This document shows positions 1-8,218 of a DNA stretch of 64,000 bases, piece after piece. The notes below the pieces were generated by a model. The model ran no database searches and was not told the origin of the DNA. It saw nothing but the letters and a program-made list of their open reading frames with translations. The position numbers were made by a program, and so were the translations under genes. Positions within the stretch are counted from its first letter, which is position 1; each line of letters begins with the position of its first letter. Origin of the DNA: an uncultured Pelagibacteraceae bacterium (GTDB lineage: Bacteria; Pseudomonadota; Alphaproteobacteria; Pelagibacterales; Pelagibacteraceae). The stretch is from assembly GCA_902515985.1 (NCBI GenBank), contig CABXWY010000002.1, positions 1 to 64,000 of the forward strand, given 5' to 3'.

Positions 1-721
1 TTCCTAAAGAGGAAACATAAATTTTTCCTGCTATTTTATAACTTTCTATATTTTTCTTTTTTAAAATCTCATATCCAATTTCTCTATAGATTCTTCTTGC
101 AACTAATATTGCAAATCTACTCAAAAATGGTATTTCACTTATAGCACTAAAAGATCTTCTATAAAAAATGTCGGCAAATTTTATTGTGTCTTCTATTGTT
201 TCAAAATCTAAATTTATGTAATTTCTATTTCTATTTTTATCCTCTAATACATCTCTAGCTATATTAGTCAACTGCATTGCAATTCCTAAATCAATCGCAG
301 ACTTTAATGAATTTTTAGATCTGACATTTAAAATCTTGGCCATCATTAATCCAACAGTACCAGCAACTCGATAGGAATATATAATTAATTCCTTTTTTGT
401 ATCAAAAGTTACTTTTTCTTTTAAGTCTGTTTCAACTCCATCAAATAAATCATTTATAATACTAGTATCAATATTAAATTTTTGAATTAGCGAATATATT
501 TTTTTGATGTTTTCATTCTCAAAGTTTTTATTTTCAAAGTCTCTTTTAAATTCATTAAATATTTTTATTTTTTCGTTCAGAGAAAGATCTTGATCAACAA
601 TATCGTCTAATGTTCTACAAAAATCATATAAATCAGAACTGTCTTTATATTTATTTTTTGGTAAAAAAAAACCTGCCCAATTAAATGACTTAGCGTGAAT
701 AGATAAAAGACCCTTAGTCAT
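1..721 (-). CDS. crtB: Phytoene synthase, 3' end outside window
   Basis: Absent from the ORF track because the window edge cuts it. Reading the minus strand from the ATG at 721 gives MTKGLLSIHAKSFNWAGFF, then YDFCRTLDDIVD near residues 32-43 (first Asp-rich substrate motif) and AMQLTNIARDVLED further on (second Asp-rich motif). Both motifs are diagnostic of squalene/phytoene synthases, which condense two geranylgeranyl diphosphates to phytoene. The start codon overlaps the crtI stop codon (ATGA), so the two are translationally coupled. In SAR11 this pathway usually feeds beta-carotene and retinal for proteorhodopsin. The remaining genes would lie to the left of the window and are not seen. 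About 240 codons are present and the C-terminus is missing. Confidence 0.93.
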   Translation of the reverse strand, partial: MTKGLLSIHAKSFNWAGFFLPKNKYKDSSDLYDFCRTLDDIVDQDLSLNEKIKIFNEFKRDFENKNFENENIKKIYSLIQKFNIDTSIINDLFDGVETDLKEKVTFDTKKELIIYSYRVAGTVGLMMAKILNVRSKNSLKSAIDLGIAMQLTNIARDVLEDKNRNRNYINLDFETIEDTIKFADIFYRRSFSAISEIPFLSRFAILVARRIYREIGYEILKKKNIESYKIAGKIYVSSLG

Positions 722-2181
722 CTTAAAATTTTATCAAGAACTTTTGCAGATGAGAGGACACCAGGAACACCTGCGCCAGGGTGAGTTCCAGCTCCCACAA
801 AATAAAGTCCATCATAAATTTCTGATTTATTATGAAATCTAAAATAAGCTGACTGTGAAAATTTTGGCTGTACTGAAAACCCAGAACCATATTTTGTATT
901 TAGATCTTTTTCGAAATAATCAGGCGTTAAATAAAAATCTTCAACAATATTTTTTCTCAAATTTGGCATTAAATCTTTTTCCATTTTATCAGTTACCAAA
1001 TTTTTCATTTTTTCTCCTTCAATTTTCCAATCAATATTAGATTGATTATTAGGAACTGGTACTAAAACATAAAAACAATCATGACCCTCCGGGGCCATAG
1101 ACTTATCTGTAGCTGATGGTCTATGTAAATAATAACTTATATCATTATTTAATTTTTTATTATTAAATATGTCGTCTAAATGTTCTTTGTATTTGTTGCC
1201 AAATTTGATTGTGTGATGTTCAATAGAATCATAAGTCTTTTTAGTACCGAAATAATAAACAAATAATCCCATTGAATATTCCATTCTATTTTTTTTCCAT
1301 TCAAATAGTAAAGAACTTCTCTTATTGCCATTTAATAAATTTTCATATACTGCGGGAGGATCAGCATTACATATAATCTTATCTGCATTTATACTTTTGT
1401 TGTTATCCAATTGAATCCCAGTAATTTTTTTTTCTTTTAAAATTATTTTATTTACTTCGTGGCCTTTGATTATTTTAATTCCTACTTCATTCATTAATTT
1501 TTCTAATCCACTTATAATATTTCCAGTTCCTCCCATAGAGTAATAAATTCCCCATTTTTTTTCTAAATATAAAATTAATCCATAGATTGATGTTGTAGTA
1601 AAAGGGTTTCCACCAACTAATAATGGATGCATACTTAACATCCTCCTCAGCTTTTCATTTTTTACATAAGATGAAACTAAAGAATAAACTGATTTGTAAC
1701 TTTTTAATTTTAATAAAGCCGGTAGTTGCTGCATCATTACAAATGGTTTATCAAATGGTACATCAGAGAGCTCTGTAAAACCTTTATCAAAAATTTTTTT
1801 TGTAAAATTCACTAATTTTGAATAACCTTCAACATCCTCTTTACTCATATTTTCAATCTGTTTTTTCATATCATTTTCGTTTCCTGAATAATTAAATTTT
1901 GACTTATCTTCAAAAACAAATTGATACCAAGTCTGAAGAGGTTTAAGCTTTATATAATTTTCTGGATCTTTTTTAAATAATTCAAATAATTCATTTATAA
2001 GATAAGGAGCGGTGATAACAGTCGGTCCACCATCATAAGTGAAACCATTTTTTTTAAATACTCTTGCCCTACCACCAAGATCTTTATGTTTTTCAATTAA
2101 GGTAACATCATGACCTTTTGCTTTAAGACGGAGTGCTGCAGCAATACCACCAAAACCTGAACCAATAACAATAGAATTCAT
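718..2181 (-). CDS. crtI: Phytoene desaturase (FAD-dependent)
   Basis: A 487-residue CrtI-type desaturase. The N-terminus carries the dinucleotide-binding fold (IGSGFGGIAAALRLKAKGH, then the acidic IEK), followed by LGGRARVFKKNGFTYDGGP. The C-terminus has the bacterial-type signature YFVGAGTHPGAGVPGVLSSAK, which closes the FAD site. Length is normal for the family. It converts phytoene to lycopene in the membrane. It overlaps crtB by 4 nt and starts 51 nt after the atpF stop, so it may be partly co-transcribed with the F0 genes. Function within the crt pathway is strongly supported; the exact number of desaturation steps cannot be told from sequence. Confidence 0.95.
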   Translation of the reverse strand: MNSIVIGSGFGGIAAALRLKAKGHDVTLIEKHKDLGGRARVFKKNGFTYDGGPTVITAPYLINELFELFKKDPENYIKLKPLQTWYQFVFEDKSKFNYSGNENDMKKQIENMSKEDVEGYSKLVNFTKKIFDKGFTELSDVPFDKPFVMMQQLPALLKLKSYKSVYSLVSSYVKNEKLRRMLSMHPLLVGGNPFTTTSIYGLILYLEKKWGIYYSMGGTGNIISGLEKLMNEVGIKIIKGHEVNKIILKEKKITGIQLDNNKSINADKIICNADPPAVYENLLNGNKRSSLLFEWKKNRMEYSMGLFVYYFGTKKTYDSIEHHTIKFGNKYKEHLDDIFNNKKLNNDISYYLHRPSATDKSMAPEGHDCFYVLVPVPNNQSNIDWKIEGEKMKNLVTDKMEKDLMPNLRKNIVEDFYLTPDYFEKDLNTKYGSGFSVQPKFSQSAYFRFHNKSEIYDGLYFVGAGTHPGAGVPGVLSSAKVLDKILR

Positions 2182-2232
2182 AATTATTTAATTTATATTA
2201 TTTTCAAAAAAAGTAACTAATTTATAGCTAAC

Positions 2233-2766
2233 TTAGGAATTAATCTTTTTTAACAGATTTTTCGTTTGCTCTAAATCTTTAGAAAATAAATTATCTAACT
2301 TAGATTTATCCACTGATGTGGATATTGCTTTTTTTACAGATTCAACAGCAATTTTTATTGATGTTTTTTTAATATCATTCAAGGCTACTTCTTTGATTTG
2401 TGAAATTTTAGATTTTGCTAAATTTTTTTTAATCTCAGACATTTTATGAAATTTATCATTCATCTCAACTATAAGTTTTTCGCTATCCTCTTTAGCACTA
2501 TCAGAGATTTTTTTAATATCGGATTTCGCACTGTCCAACTTTCCTTGAGCATTATCCAACAAAATTTTTGACTCATCTCTTAGCTTTTCACTTTCGTCAA
2601 TTTCACTTTTGATATCAGAAATAAGTTTATTTAAAACATTATTTACTTTTTGTGGAATCTTAAAATAAATTAGCACGATTACAAAAATAAAAAAAGAAAC
2701 TGCTACCCAAAATGTTGCATCAATTGCCATAATTTTTTTCCTTATTTTTTCTTGATAAGTCTTCAA
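2233..2766 (-). CDS. atpF: ATP synthase F0 subunit b
   Basis: A 177-residue F0 peripheral-stalk subunit. One N-terminal membrane helix (about residues 17-36, TFWVAVSFFIFVIVLIYFKI) is followed by a long charged coiled coil rich in K, E, S and D. This is the usual b architecture of anchor plus stator rod. It overlaps the preceding b' gene by 47 nt, which implies translational coupling and the 1:1 b/b' stoichiometry expected for alphaproteobacteria. It is the last gene of the F0 operon here. No F1 genes (atpHAGDC) are in the window, in keeping with the split F0/F1 operons of alphaproteobacteria. Confidence 0.9.
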   Translation of the reverse strand: MKTYQEKIRKKIMAIDATFWVAVSFFIFVIVLIYFKIPQKVNNVLNKLISDIKSEIDESEKLRDESKILLDNAQGKLDSAKSDIKKISDSAKEDSEKLIVEMNDKFHKMSEIKKNLAKSKISQIKEVALNDIKKTSIKIAVESVKKAISTSVDKSKLDNLFSKDLEQTKNLLKKINS

Positions 2767-3310
2767 CTATTGCTGATATGCTGCTATTATTTATTTCTTC
2801 ACCAATTAGTTGTTTTATCAAATGTATAGATGTTTCCGTTGCAATTTTGTTAATTTTTTCAGGTGAACTTTTTTTTAATTCAATTATCTCTTTCTCAGCG
2901 TTTTGAATTTCTTGATTTATATCTTTTTCTATTTTCTCTCTCTTCTGATCAATATCTTGTATTATTTTTTTTCGAGCTTCATTAAAATAATTTCTTGCTT
3001 CATTTTTACTATTATTGATTAAAGTTTCATATTCTTTAATTTTATTTTCACTTTCGATTTTTTGTTTTTCAGCAGTTTCTATATTTTCTAAAATTTGTGA
3101 TTTTCTCATTTCTAAATTATTACTTATTTTTGGAAGAACAAATTTAGATAGTATTATAAATAGAGATCCAAAAGTGAGAATTAGCCAAAAAATTTGAGAA
3201 ACCCAAAACTCGGGGTTTAATTGCGGCATACCTTCAGATTCAGCTCCATTTACATTTTTAAAAAATGTTAAGCTTAAAATAAATAGATATAATATTAATC
3301 TTTTATGCAT
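2720..3310 (-). CDS. ATP synthase F0 subunit b'
   Basis: A 196-residue second b-type subunit. A signal-like hydrophobic start (LILYLFILSLTFF) precedes a short linker ending GMPQLNPEFWVSQIF. Next comes the true membrane helix (about residues 36-58) and a long E/K/I-rich coiled coil. The PEFW-Q-FWL pattern just before the helix is typical of alphaproteobacterial b' proteins, which often carry this leader-like extension. It starts 3 nt after atpE and overlaps atpF by 47 nt. Its role is to form the heterodimeric stator stalk with b. Whether the N-terminal segment is cleaved cannot be decided from the sequence. Confidence 0.88.
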   Translation of the reverse strand: MHKRLILYLFILSLTFFKNVNGAESEGMPQLNPEFWVSQIFWLILTFGSLFIILSKFVLPKISNNLEMRKSQILENIETAEKQKIESENKIKEYETLINNSKNEARNYFNEARKKIIQDIDQKREKIEKDINQEIQNAEKEIIELKKSSPEKINKIATETSIHLIKQLIGEEINNSSISAIVEDLSRKNKEKNYGN

Positions 3311-3313
3311 TAA

Positions 3314-3541
3314 TTAAAATGCAAATAAAATAATCAATGCCACAACCAATCCAAATAAACCAGTAGCTTCAGCTAATGCGAAACCTAATAATAAATTTGG
3401 AAACTGTTTTTGAGCTGCAGATGGATTTCTCATTGCTCCAGAAAGGTAATTTCCGAATATGATTCCAATACCCACTCCTGCTCCAGCTAAAGCTATTGCC
3501 GCCAGACCTGCTCCAATCATTTTTGCTGCTTCTAATTCCAT
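3314..3541 (-). CDS. atpE: ATP synthase F0 subunit c
   Basis: A 75-residue two-helix proteolipid that forms the rotor ring. Helix 1 is glycine/alanine-rich (GAGVGIGIIFGNYLSGAM), followed by the polar loop RNPSAAQKQFP. Helix 2 carries the ion-binding carboxylate in ALAEATGLFGLV. The residue after the carboxylate is Ala, and the Gln/Ser ligands of Na+ rings are not evident, so proton coupling is inferred. It lies between atpB (16 nt) and the b' gene (3 nt). A good purine-rich ribosome-binding site (GGAGGAAT on the minus strand) precedes the start, which suits a subunit needed in many copies. Confidence 0.96.
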   Translation of the reverse strand: MELEAAKMIGAGLAAIALAGAGVGIGIIFGNYLSGAMRNPSAAQKQFPNLLLGFALAEATGLFGLVVALIILFAF

Positions 3542-3557
3542 TATTCCTCCTTTGTTT

Positions 3558-4292
3558 TTAATGGTGTAAATTTAATGCATCGTTTAAATATATGCATGTT
3601 AAAATTGCAAAAACATATGCCTGAAGAAAAGCAACTAATATCTCCAAACCAGTTAATGCAACTGAAAAACTTAGTGGAAGCCATCCACCAACTAATCCGA
3701 GGCTTATAACAAAACCCCCGAAAACCTTCATCATTGTATGCCCAGCCATCATATTTGCAAAAAGTCTTACCGACAAACTAATGGGTCTACTCAAATATGA
3801 TATTATTTCAATAATTACAATTAATGGCAACAAAACAATTGGGACACCACTTGGAACAAATAACTTTAAGTAGCCAAGACCATGTTTAATAAAACCAATT
3901 ACGGTAACCCCAATAAAAATAAATGCCGCTAAAACAAAAGTAACAATTATGTGGCTAGTAACCGTGAAAGCGTATGGCAACATACCCAACATGTTGCAGA
4001 AAAGAACAAACATGAATAGCGAAAAAATGAAACTAAAATATGGTTTCCCTTTTGAACCAGCTGTATCATTAATCATTTTTGAAATAAATAAGTAACTAAG
4101 TTCAGCAAGTAACTGCATTTTACCTGGAACTATTCTCTTTTTTAATGAACCTAAATTAAAGACAATAAGAATAACTAAAGAGCTGATTACCATAAACAAA
4201 CTAGCATTAGTAAAAGAAATATCTATTTGATCTATTTTAATTTCTGGACCAATTCTATAAACATTGAATTGGTGCATTGGATTTGTAGCCAT
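3558..4292 (-). CDS. atpB: ATP synthase F0 subunit a
   Basis: A 244-residue polytopic membrane protein forming the proton half-channels against the c ring. Key features are the SLSVRLFANMMAGH segment, which contains the essential Arg (RLFAN), and the C-terminal LTGLEILVAFLQAYVFAILTCIYL helix with the conserved Glu and Gln. Length and five to six predicted membrane segments fit AtpB. It sits between atpI (6 nt) and atpE (16 nt) in the standard F0 order. Nothing in it is degenerate, so the F0 motor looks complete here. Confidence 0.96.
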   Translation of the reverse strand: MATNPMHQFNVYRIGPEIKIDQIDISFTNASLFMVISSLVILIVFNLGSLKKRIVPGKMQLLAELSYLFISKMINDTAGSKGKPYFSFIFSLFMFVLFCNMLGMLPYAFTVTSHIIVTFVLAAFIFIGVTVIGFIKHGLGYLKLFVPSGVPIVLLPLIVIIEIISYLSRPISLSVRLFANMMAGHTMMKVFGGFVISLGLVGGWLPLSFSVALTGLEILVAFLQAYVFAILTCIYLNDALNLHH

Positions 4293-4298
4293 AATTTA

Positions 4299-4574
4299 TT
4301 ACTTTTGCATGTTCTTTGCAGATCTTATAACATTTAGTATTCCAGCTATAACTCCTACAAAAAAAAATGTTAAAATTAACCATGGTTTAGTACCAAACCA
4401 TGTGTCAAAAATAAACCCAATAATACTACCCACAAGTACTGCGGCGACAAGTTCAGTGCTCATTTTGAAAGCTACTCCTAGTAAAGATGTCTTTTTATCT
4501 CTATTTTTTGAATCATTATCAGAGATTTTTTTTTTTGCAATTTCTAGGCGAGTTTTGAATTTTTCTTTGGCCAT
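4299..4574 (-). CDS. atpI: F0F1 ATP synthase assembly protein AtpI
   Basis: A 91-residue protein with a charged N-terminus and two membrane helices (about 34-55 and 65-83), including the family's LVGSIIGFIFDTWFGTKP hairpin. AtpI assists assembly of the c ring and may affect ion supply. It is the first F0 gene, placed directly after smc (2 nt) and 6 nt before atpB, so it probably belongs to a transcript that starts upstream of smc or dsbA. Identification rests on position plus the GF-FDTW-G-KP pattern. Confidence 0.85.
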   Translation of the reverse strand: MAKEKFKTRLEIAKKKISDNDSKNRDKKTSLLGVAFKMSTELVAAVLVGSIIGFIFDTWFGTKPWLILTFFFVGVIAGILNVIRSAKNMQK

Positions 4575-4576
4575 TT

Positions 4577-7150
4577 TTAAGCGACCATGCTCTCAGCTTT
4601 CTGTAAATCAACGGCAACGAGTTGACTTATTCCTTTTTCAGGCATTGTTACTCCGTAAAGCTTGTTCATCTTTGACATTGTTAAAGCATGATGCGTAACA
4701 ATTATAAATCTTGTTTGAGTAATTTTTGTAAGTTCCTCGAGCAAATTACAAAATCTTGTAACATTTGCATCATCTAAAGGAGCATCTACTTCATCTAAAA
4801 CACAAATCGGAGCTGGATTAGTTAAAAAAACTGCAAAAATTAGAGATAAGGCTGTTAATGCCTGCTCACCTCCAGACAACAATGTAATTGATTGAAGTCT
4901 TTTTCCTGGAGGGCTTACCAATAATTCTAGACCAGCTTCAAGAGGATCATCAGAGTCCACAAGTTCAAGTTTTGCACTTCCTCCATTGAATAATTTTGTA
5001 TAAACCTCATTAAATTTTCGATTTACTTTTTCAAAAGCTTCTAAAAGTCTTTCTCTTCCTTTTCGATTTAATTCATTAATACTATCTTTAAGTTTAGAAA
5101 TTGCATTTGCCAAATCTTGTCTATCGTTTTCCATTTTTTTTATTTCAATTTCATACTTACTTGTTTCTTCATCTGCTCTTAAGTTTACTGAACCTAGCTT
5201 TTCTCTTTCTCTTTTTTTAGCATCTAAAAGCTCCTCTTGCGTTACAGCATCTGGGAATTTATCTTCCGCTTTTAAATTAGAAAAATTTAAAAGATTTTCT
5301 TCCTTTAAGTTCAAATCGGTATCTATTCGATCTAATAAATCATTTCTTCTTTTTTCAAGACCATCTATTGTTGCTGATGAACTTGCTTTTCTCTCTCTGA
5401 TTTCTATTGAAGATTCTTTAGTAATATTTAGGTCATTTCTATAAGTATTTATTTGATTATCAATTTGATCAATTAGAATTTCATTTTCTTTTTTTTCATT
5501 TTCTGAGATTCTTAAATTTTCAGAGATTTGTCCTTTTTTTTCAGCTTGGGTTTGTGGCTGCTTATCCAGCTCTTCTAATTTCTGAATTAGGTTTTTTTTA
5601 CGTTCTTTTAATTCATTGATTTTTTTTTCAGAGTTTATTAATAAGTTTTTCCAACTGTCTATTTCTTTTTTAATCGTATTTATTCTTTCATTTCTTTTAA
5701 TTGACTCTTTTTTTAAATTTTGGTTTTTACTATAACTATCTGCATATATTTCTTGAAGTTTTTTAATATTTTCATTTTTTTCTGAAAGATTGGACAATTT
5801 TTTATCATCATCGTTTTCATTTATTGTTTGTGTTAAAAAACCAATAGTTACTTGACAGGACTCCAATATTTTTAATGCAGCATCATTATTATTATCAATT
5901 ACAAGTTTAATAATTTCATCGATATTATTTCTTATTTCTCTAATTGTTTGCAAGTTCTTTTTAAGATTTTCAGAGCCAAAATTTTTAATAAGATTGTCAA
6001 CTTTTTCCTGTTCTGTATTTAAATTATTTTTTGCAAAATCTAAATCATCATTAGATTTTTTTTCTGTTTCATAATACTTAGAGTCAATATCGATCAGTTC
6101 TTCTTTTTCTTCTTTAAGTCTTTTTTCATTTGAATTAGCATCTATGACTATACTTTTTTCTCTGTCAGTATCATTTTCTAAAATTTTAAATGAATTTTTT
6201 ATTTCTTCAATCTCACTTTTAATTCTTTCATTTTCTTCATCCAAACTCTTTAATTCAAGATTTAATCTCTGTATTTTCGATAAAATTTCAAAATTCTTGT
6301 CTCTAATCGGGTTAACTTTTTCTGTTTCCTCTTTTATTTTTTTTTCAATGGACTCTAGTTTTTCATTAAAATCTTTAACTTCAGTATCTGCTTCATTATT
6401 AATCTCTTTTTCAAGTTTTATCTCATTATCAATATCCCTAAGTTTTAAATAATATAAGCCTGCTTCAATTTTTTTAATATCTTCAGAAATAATTTTATAT
6501 TTTGTAGCTTCCTCTGCTTGTTTTAAAAGATTTTGAAGTTGCTTTTCTTGTTGTCTACGTAATTCATCAGCTCTTTTTAAATTATTTTCAGCAGCATCTA
6601 ATCTTAGTTCAGCCTCGTGCCTTCTAACATGTAATCCTGCGATGCCGGCTGCTTCTTCTAAAACAGCCCTTCTATCAGTAGGCTTTGCAGTAACAAGAGC
6701 TCCAATTCTACCTTGACTAATTATTGATGGAGAGTGAGCACCTGTAGAAAGGTCAGCAAAAAACATTTGAGCATCCTTTGCTCGTACTTCTTTTTCATTA
6801 ATATAAAATTTTGATCCTTTATCCTTTTCTATTTTACGTTTAACTTCAATAGAATCCATATCTTTAAATTGATTTGGACCATCTTTATTTTGATTTGTTA
6901 ATGAAATTACAACTTCAGCCAAATTTTTTGATGGTTTATTAGAAGTGCCAGAAAATATTACATCTTCCATTCCTGATCCTCTCATACTTTTTGCAGATGT
7001 TTCCCCCATGCACCATCTTAAAGATTCTACAATATTTGATTTTCCACAACCATTTGGTCCTACAATTCCTGTCAAACCTTTATCGATTATAAATGTTGTA
7101 TTTTCAGCAAATGATTTAAAACCATTTAGTTGAATTTTTTTAAACTCCAT
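4577..7150 (-). CDS. smc: Chromosome segregation ATPase SMC (short form)
   Basis: An 857-residue SMC. The N-terminal half of the ATPase head starts FKSFAENTTF and has Walker A GPNGCGKSN near residue 33. The C-terminal half has the ABC signature LLSGGEQALTALS (about 755) and Walker B CVLDEVDAPLDD. Between them lie about 500 residues of charged heptad-like sequence. Bacterial SMCs are usually 1,100-1,200 residues with a globular hinge of about 150 residues in the middle. Here I see no glycine-rich hinge-like block, so the arm is short and the hinge absent or unrecognisable. SMC condenses and segregates the chromosome with ScpAB, neither of which is in the window. It lies between a DsbA-like gene (7 nt) and atpI (2 nt). 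Confidence 0.9.
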   Translation of the reverse strand: MEFKKIQLNGFKSFAENTTFIIDKGLTGIVGPNGCGKSNIVESLRWCMGETSAKSMRGSGMEDVIFSGTSNKPSKNLAEVVISLTNQNKDGPNQFKDMDSIEVKRKIEKDKGSKFYINEKEVRAKDAQMFFADLSTGAHSPSIISQGRIGALVTAKPTDRRAVLEEAAGIAGLHVRRHEAELRLDAAENNLKRADELRRQQEKQLQNLLKQAEEATKYKIISEDIKKIEAGLYYLKLRDIDNEIKLEKEINNEADTEVKDFNEKLESIEKKIKEETEKVNPIRDKNFEILSKIQRLNLELKSLDEENERIKSEIEEIKNSFKILENDTDREKSIVIDANSNEKRLKEEKEELIDIDSKYYETEKKSNDDLDFAKNNLNTEQEKVDNLIKNFGSENLKKNLQTIREIRNNIDEIIKLVIDNNNDAALKILESCQVTIGFLTQTINENDDDKKLSNLSEKNENIKKLQEIYADSYSKNQNLKKESIKRNERINTIKKEIDSWKNLLINSEKKINELKERKKNLIQKLEELDKQPQTQAEKKGQISENLRISENEKKENEILIDQIDNQINTYRNDLNITKESSIEIRERKASSSATIDGLEKRRNDLLDRIDTDLNLKEENLLNFSNLKAEDKFPDAVTQEELLDAKKREREKLGSVNLRADEETSKYEIEIKKMENDRQDLANAISKLKDSINELNRKGRERLLEAFEKVNRKFNEVYTKLFNGGSAKLELVDSDDPLEAGLELLVSPPGKRLQSITLLSGGEQALTALSLIFAVFLTNPAPICVLDEVDAPLDDANVTRFCNLLEELTKITQTRFIIVTHHALTMSKMNKLYGVTMPEKGISQLVAVDLQKAESMVA

Positions 7151-7157
7151 CAGGAGA

Positions 7158-7739
7158 CTATATCAGCTTTTCTATGGCCTTTTTCAAGTTTTTAAAGTTT
7201 AGAGCTTTTTCAAACTTTTTATCATTTATTATTATCGTAGGAGTAGCATTTATTTTAAATTTATTAGCTCCTTCGATTCGATCCTCTAAAATATGGTCCT
7301 CAATATTTTTATCAGCTAAACATTTTTCAAAATTTAAACCAAAATTTTCATTTTTGATTACATTTTTAAGATTTGAATTCAGTTCTTCAATTGTATTACC
7401 TTTTAACCATTCCTCTTGTTTAAAATATAAAAAATGTAAAATATTTGCTTTTCCATCATTTTTACAGTGCGCCAATTTGGAAGCATTTAAAGCTGCGATA
7501 TCAAGAGGAAAATTTCTAAATTCAATTAAAGCTAAACCTTTGTCAAAAAATTCGTCCTTTAACTTTGGATAAACATCTTTATGAAAATTAGCGCAATGAG
7601 AGCATGTTAATGACTCATAAACTATTAATTTTACCCCCGCATTTATATTTCCTTCAATAATAGGTTTAATTTTATCATCTGCTATCCCATGAGGATTTAA
7701 AAAAAAAAATATAAAAAAAAGTAAGATTTTTATTTTCAT
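7158..7739 (-). CDS. DsbA-family thiol oxidoreductase, exported
   Basis: A 193-residue thioredoxin-fold protein. A short signal peptide (KIKILLFFIFFFLNPHGIA) precedes the mature part. The catalytic motif is CSHC in YESLTCSHCANFHKD. It ends with the cis-Pro region NATPTIIIN, typical of the DsbA/BdbD group, with a helical insertion between. The expected role is disulfide formation or thiol redox in the periplasm. It overlaps the DciA-like gene by 4 nt and precedes smc by 7 nt. The exact client proteins are unknown. Confidence 0.85.
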   Translation of the reverse strand: MKIKILLFFIFFFLNPHGIADDKIKPIIEGNINAGVKLIVYESLTCSHCANFHKDVYPKLKDEFFDKGLALIEFRNFPLDIAALNASKLAHCKNDGKANILHFLYFKQEEWLKGNTIEELNSNLKNVIKNENFGLNFEKCLADKNIEDHILEDRIEGANKFKINATPTIIINDKKFEKALNFKNLKKAIEKLI

Positions 7740-8218
7740 TTATTTTTAAATAATTTATTTAATTCTAGTAAAGAATTTTTAATTTTTTCATTTTTAATAT
7801 TGGTAATTTTTTTTGTAAATTGATTTTTTGACACATCTTCTTTAATTTCTTTTTTAAATATCTTCTGATTTCCATCGAAAGTGATTAGTTTAATTTTTTC
7901 AACTATTCTTTCATTAAAATACATATTCATTTTTTTAATAATTTCGTTTTTTGAATATTCAATCTCAATTTCATGACCTCTTTTGACCATAATACTTAAT
8001 GTGCTTGTGCTTAATTTATTTGAAGTTTTAAATGATTTTGGATAACAAACCTGAAAAAGATCATCACCAACAATATACCTCCAATTTTCAAGCGTTTCTG
8101 AAAATATATGTCCTTTTTTTTTTAAAATTTTTTTGACTTTTGTTGGTAAAGTATCTTTAAAAGATCTTAGGCCTTGAATGGATCTGTATCTCTGCTTAAA
8201 ATTAGATTTATATTGCAT
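7736..8218 (-). CDS. DUF721 / DciA-like protein
   Basis: About 160 residues with the DUF721 pattern: an N-terminal helical block, then FSETLENWRYIVGDDLFQVCYPKSF and a strand-rich core (LSIMVKRGHEIEIEYSKNEII). DUF721 includes DciA, the ancestral loader of the replicative helicase DnaB. The helicase-loading role here is inferred from family only. The track opens the ORF at 8230, but the internal Met at 8218 is preferred because its codon abuts the mutY ATG at 8219 without overlapping it. The lysine-rich C-terminal tail is not conserved in any way I recognise. It is the first gene of the dsbA-smc-atp run. Confidence 0.75.
   Translation of the reverse strand: MQYKSNFKQRYRSIQGLRSFKDTLPTKVKKILKKKGHIFSETLENWRYIVGDDLFQVCYPKSFKTSNKLSTSTLSIMVKRGHEIEIEYSKNEIIKKMNMYFNERIVEKIKLITFDGNQKIFKKEIKEDVSKNQFTKKITNIKNEKIKNSLLELNKLFKNK

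Noticed and set aside
3314-3541. Sodium-translocating c ring
   Set aside because: The residue after the carboxylate is Ala and the Na+ ligand set is not evident, so proton coupling is favoured.
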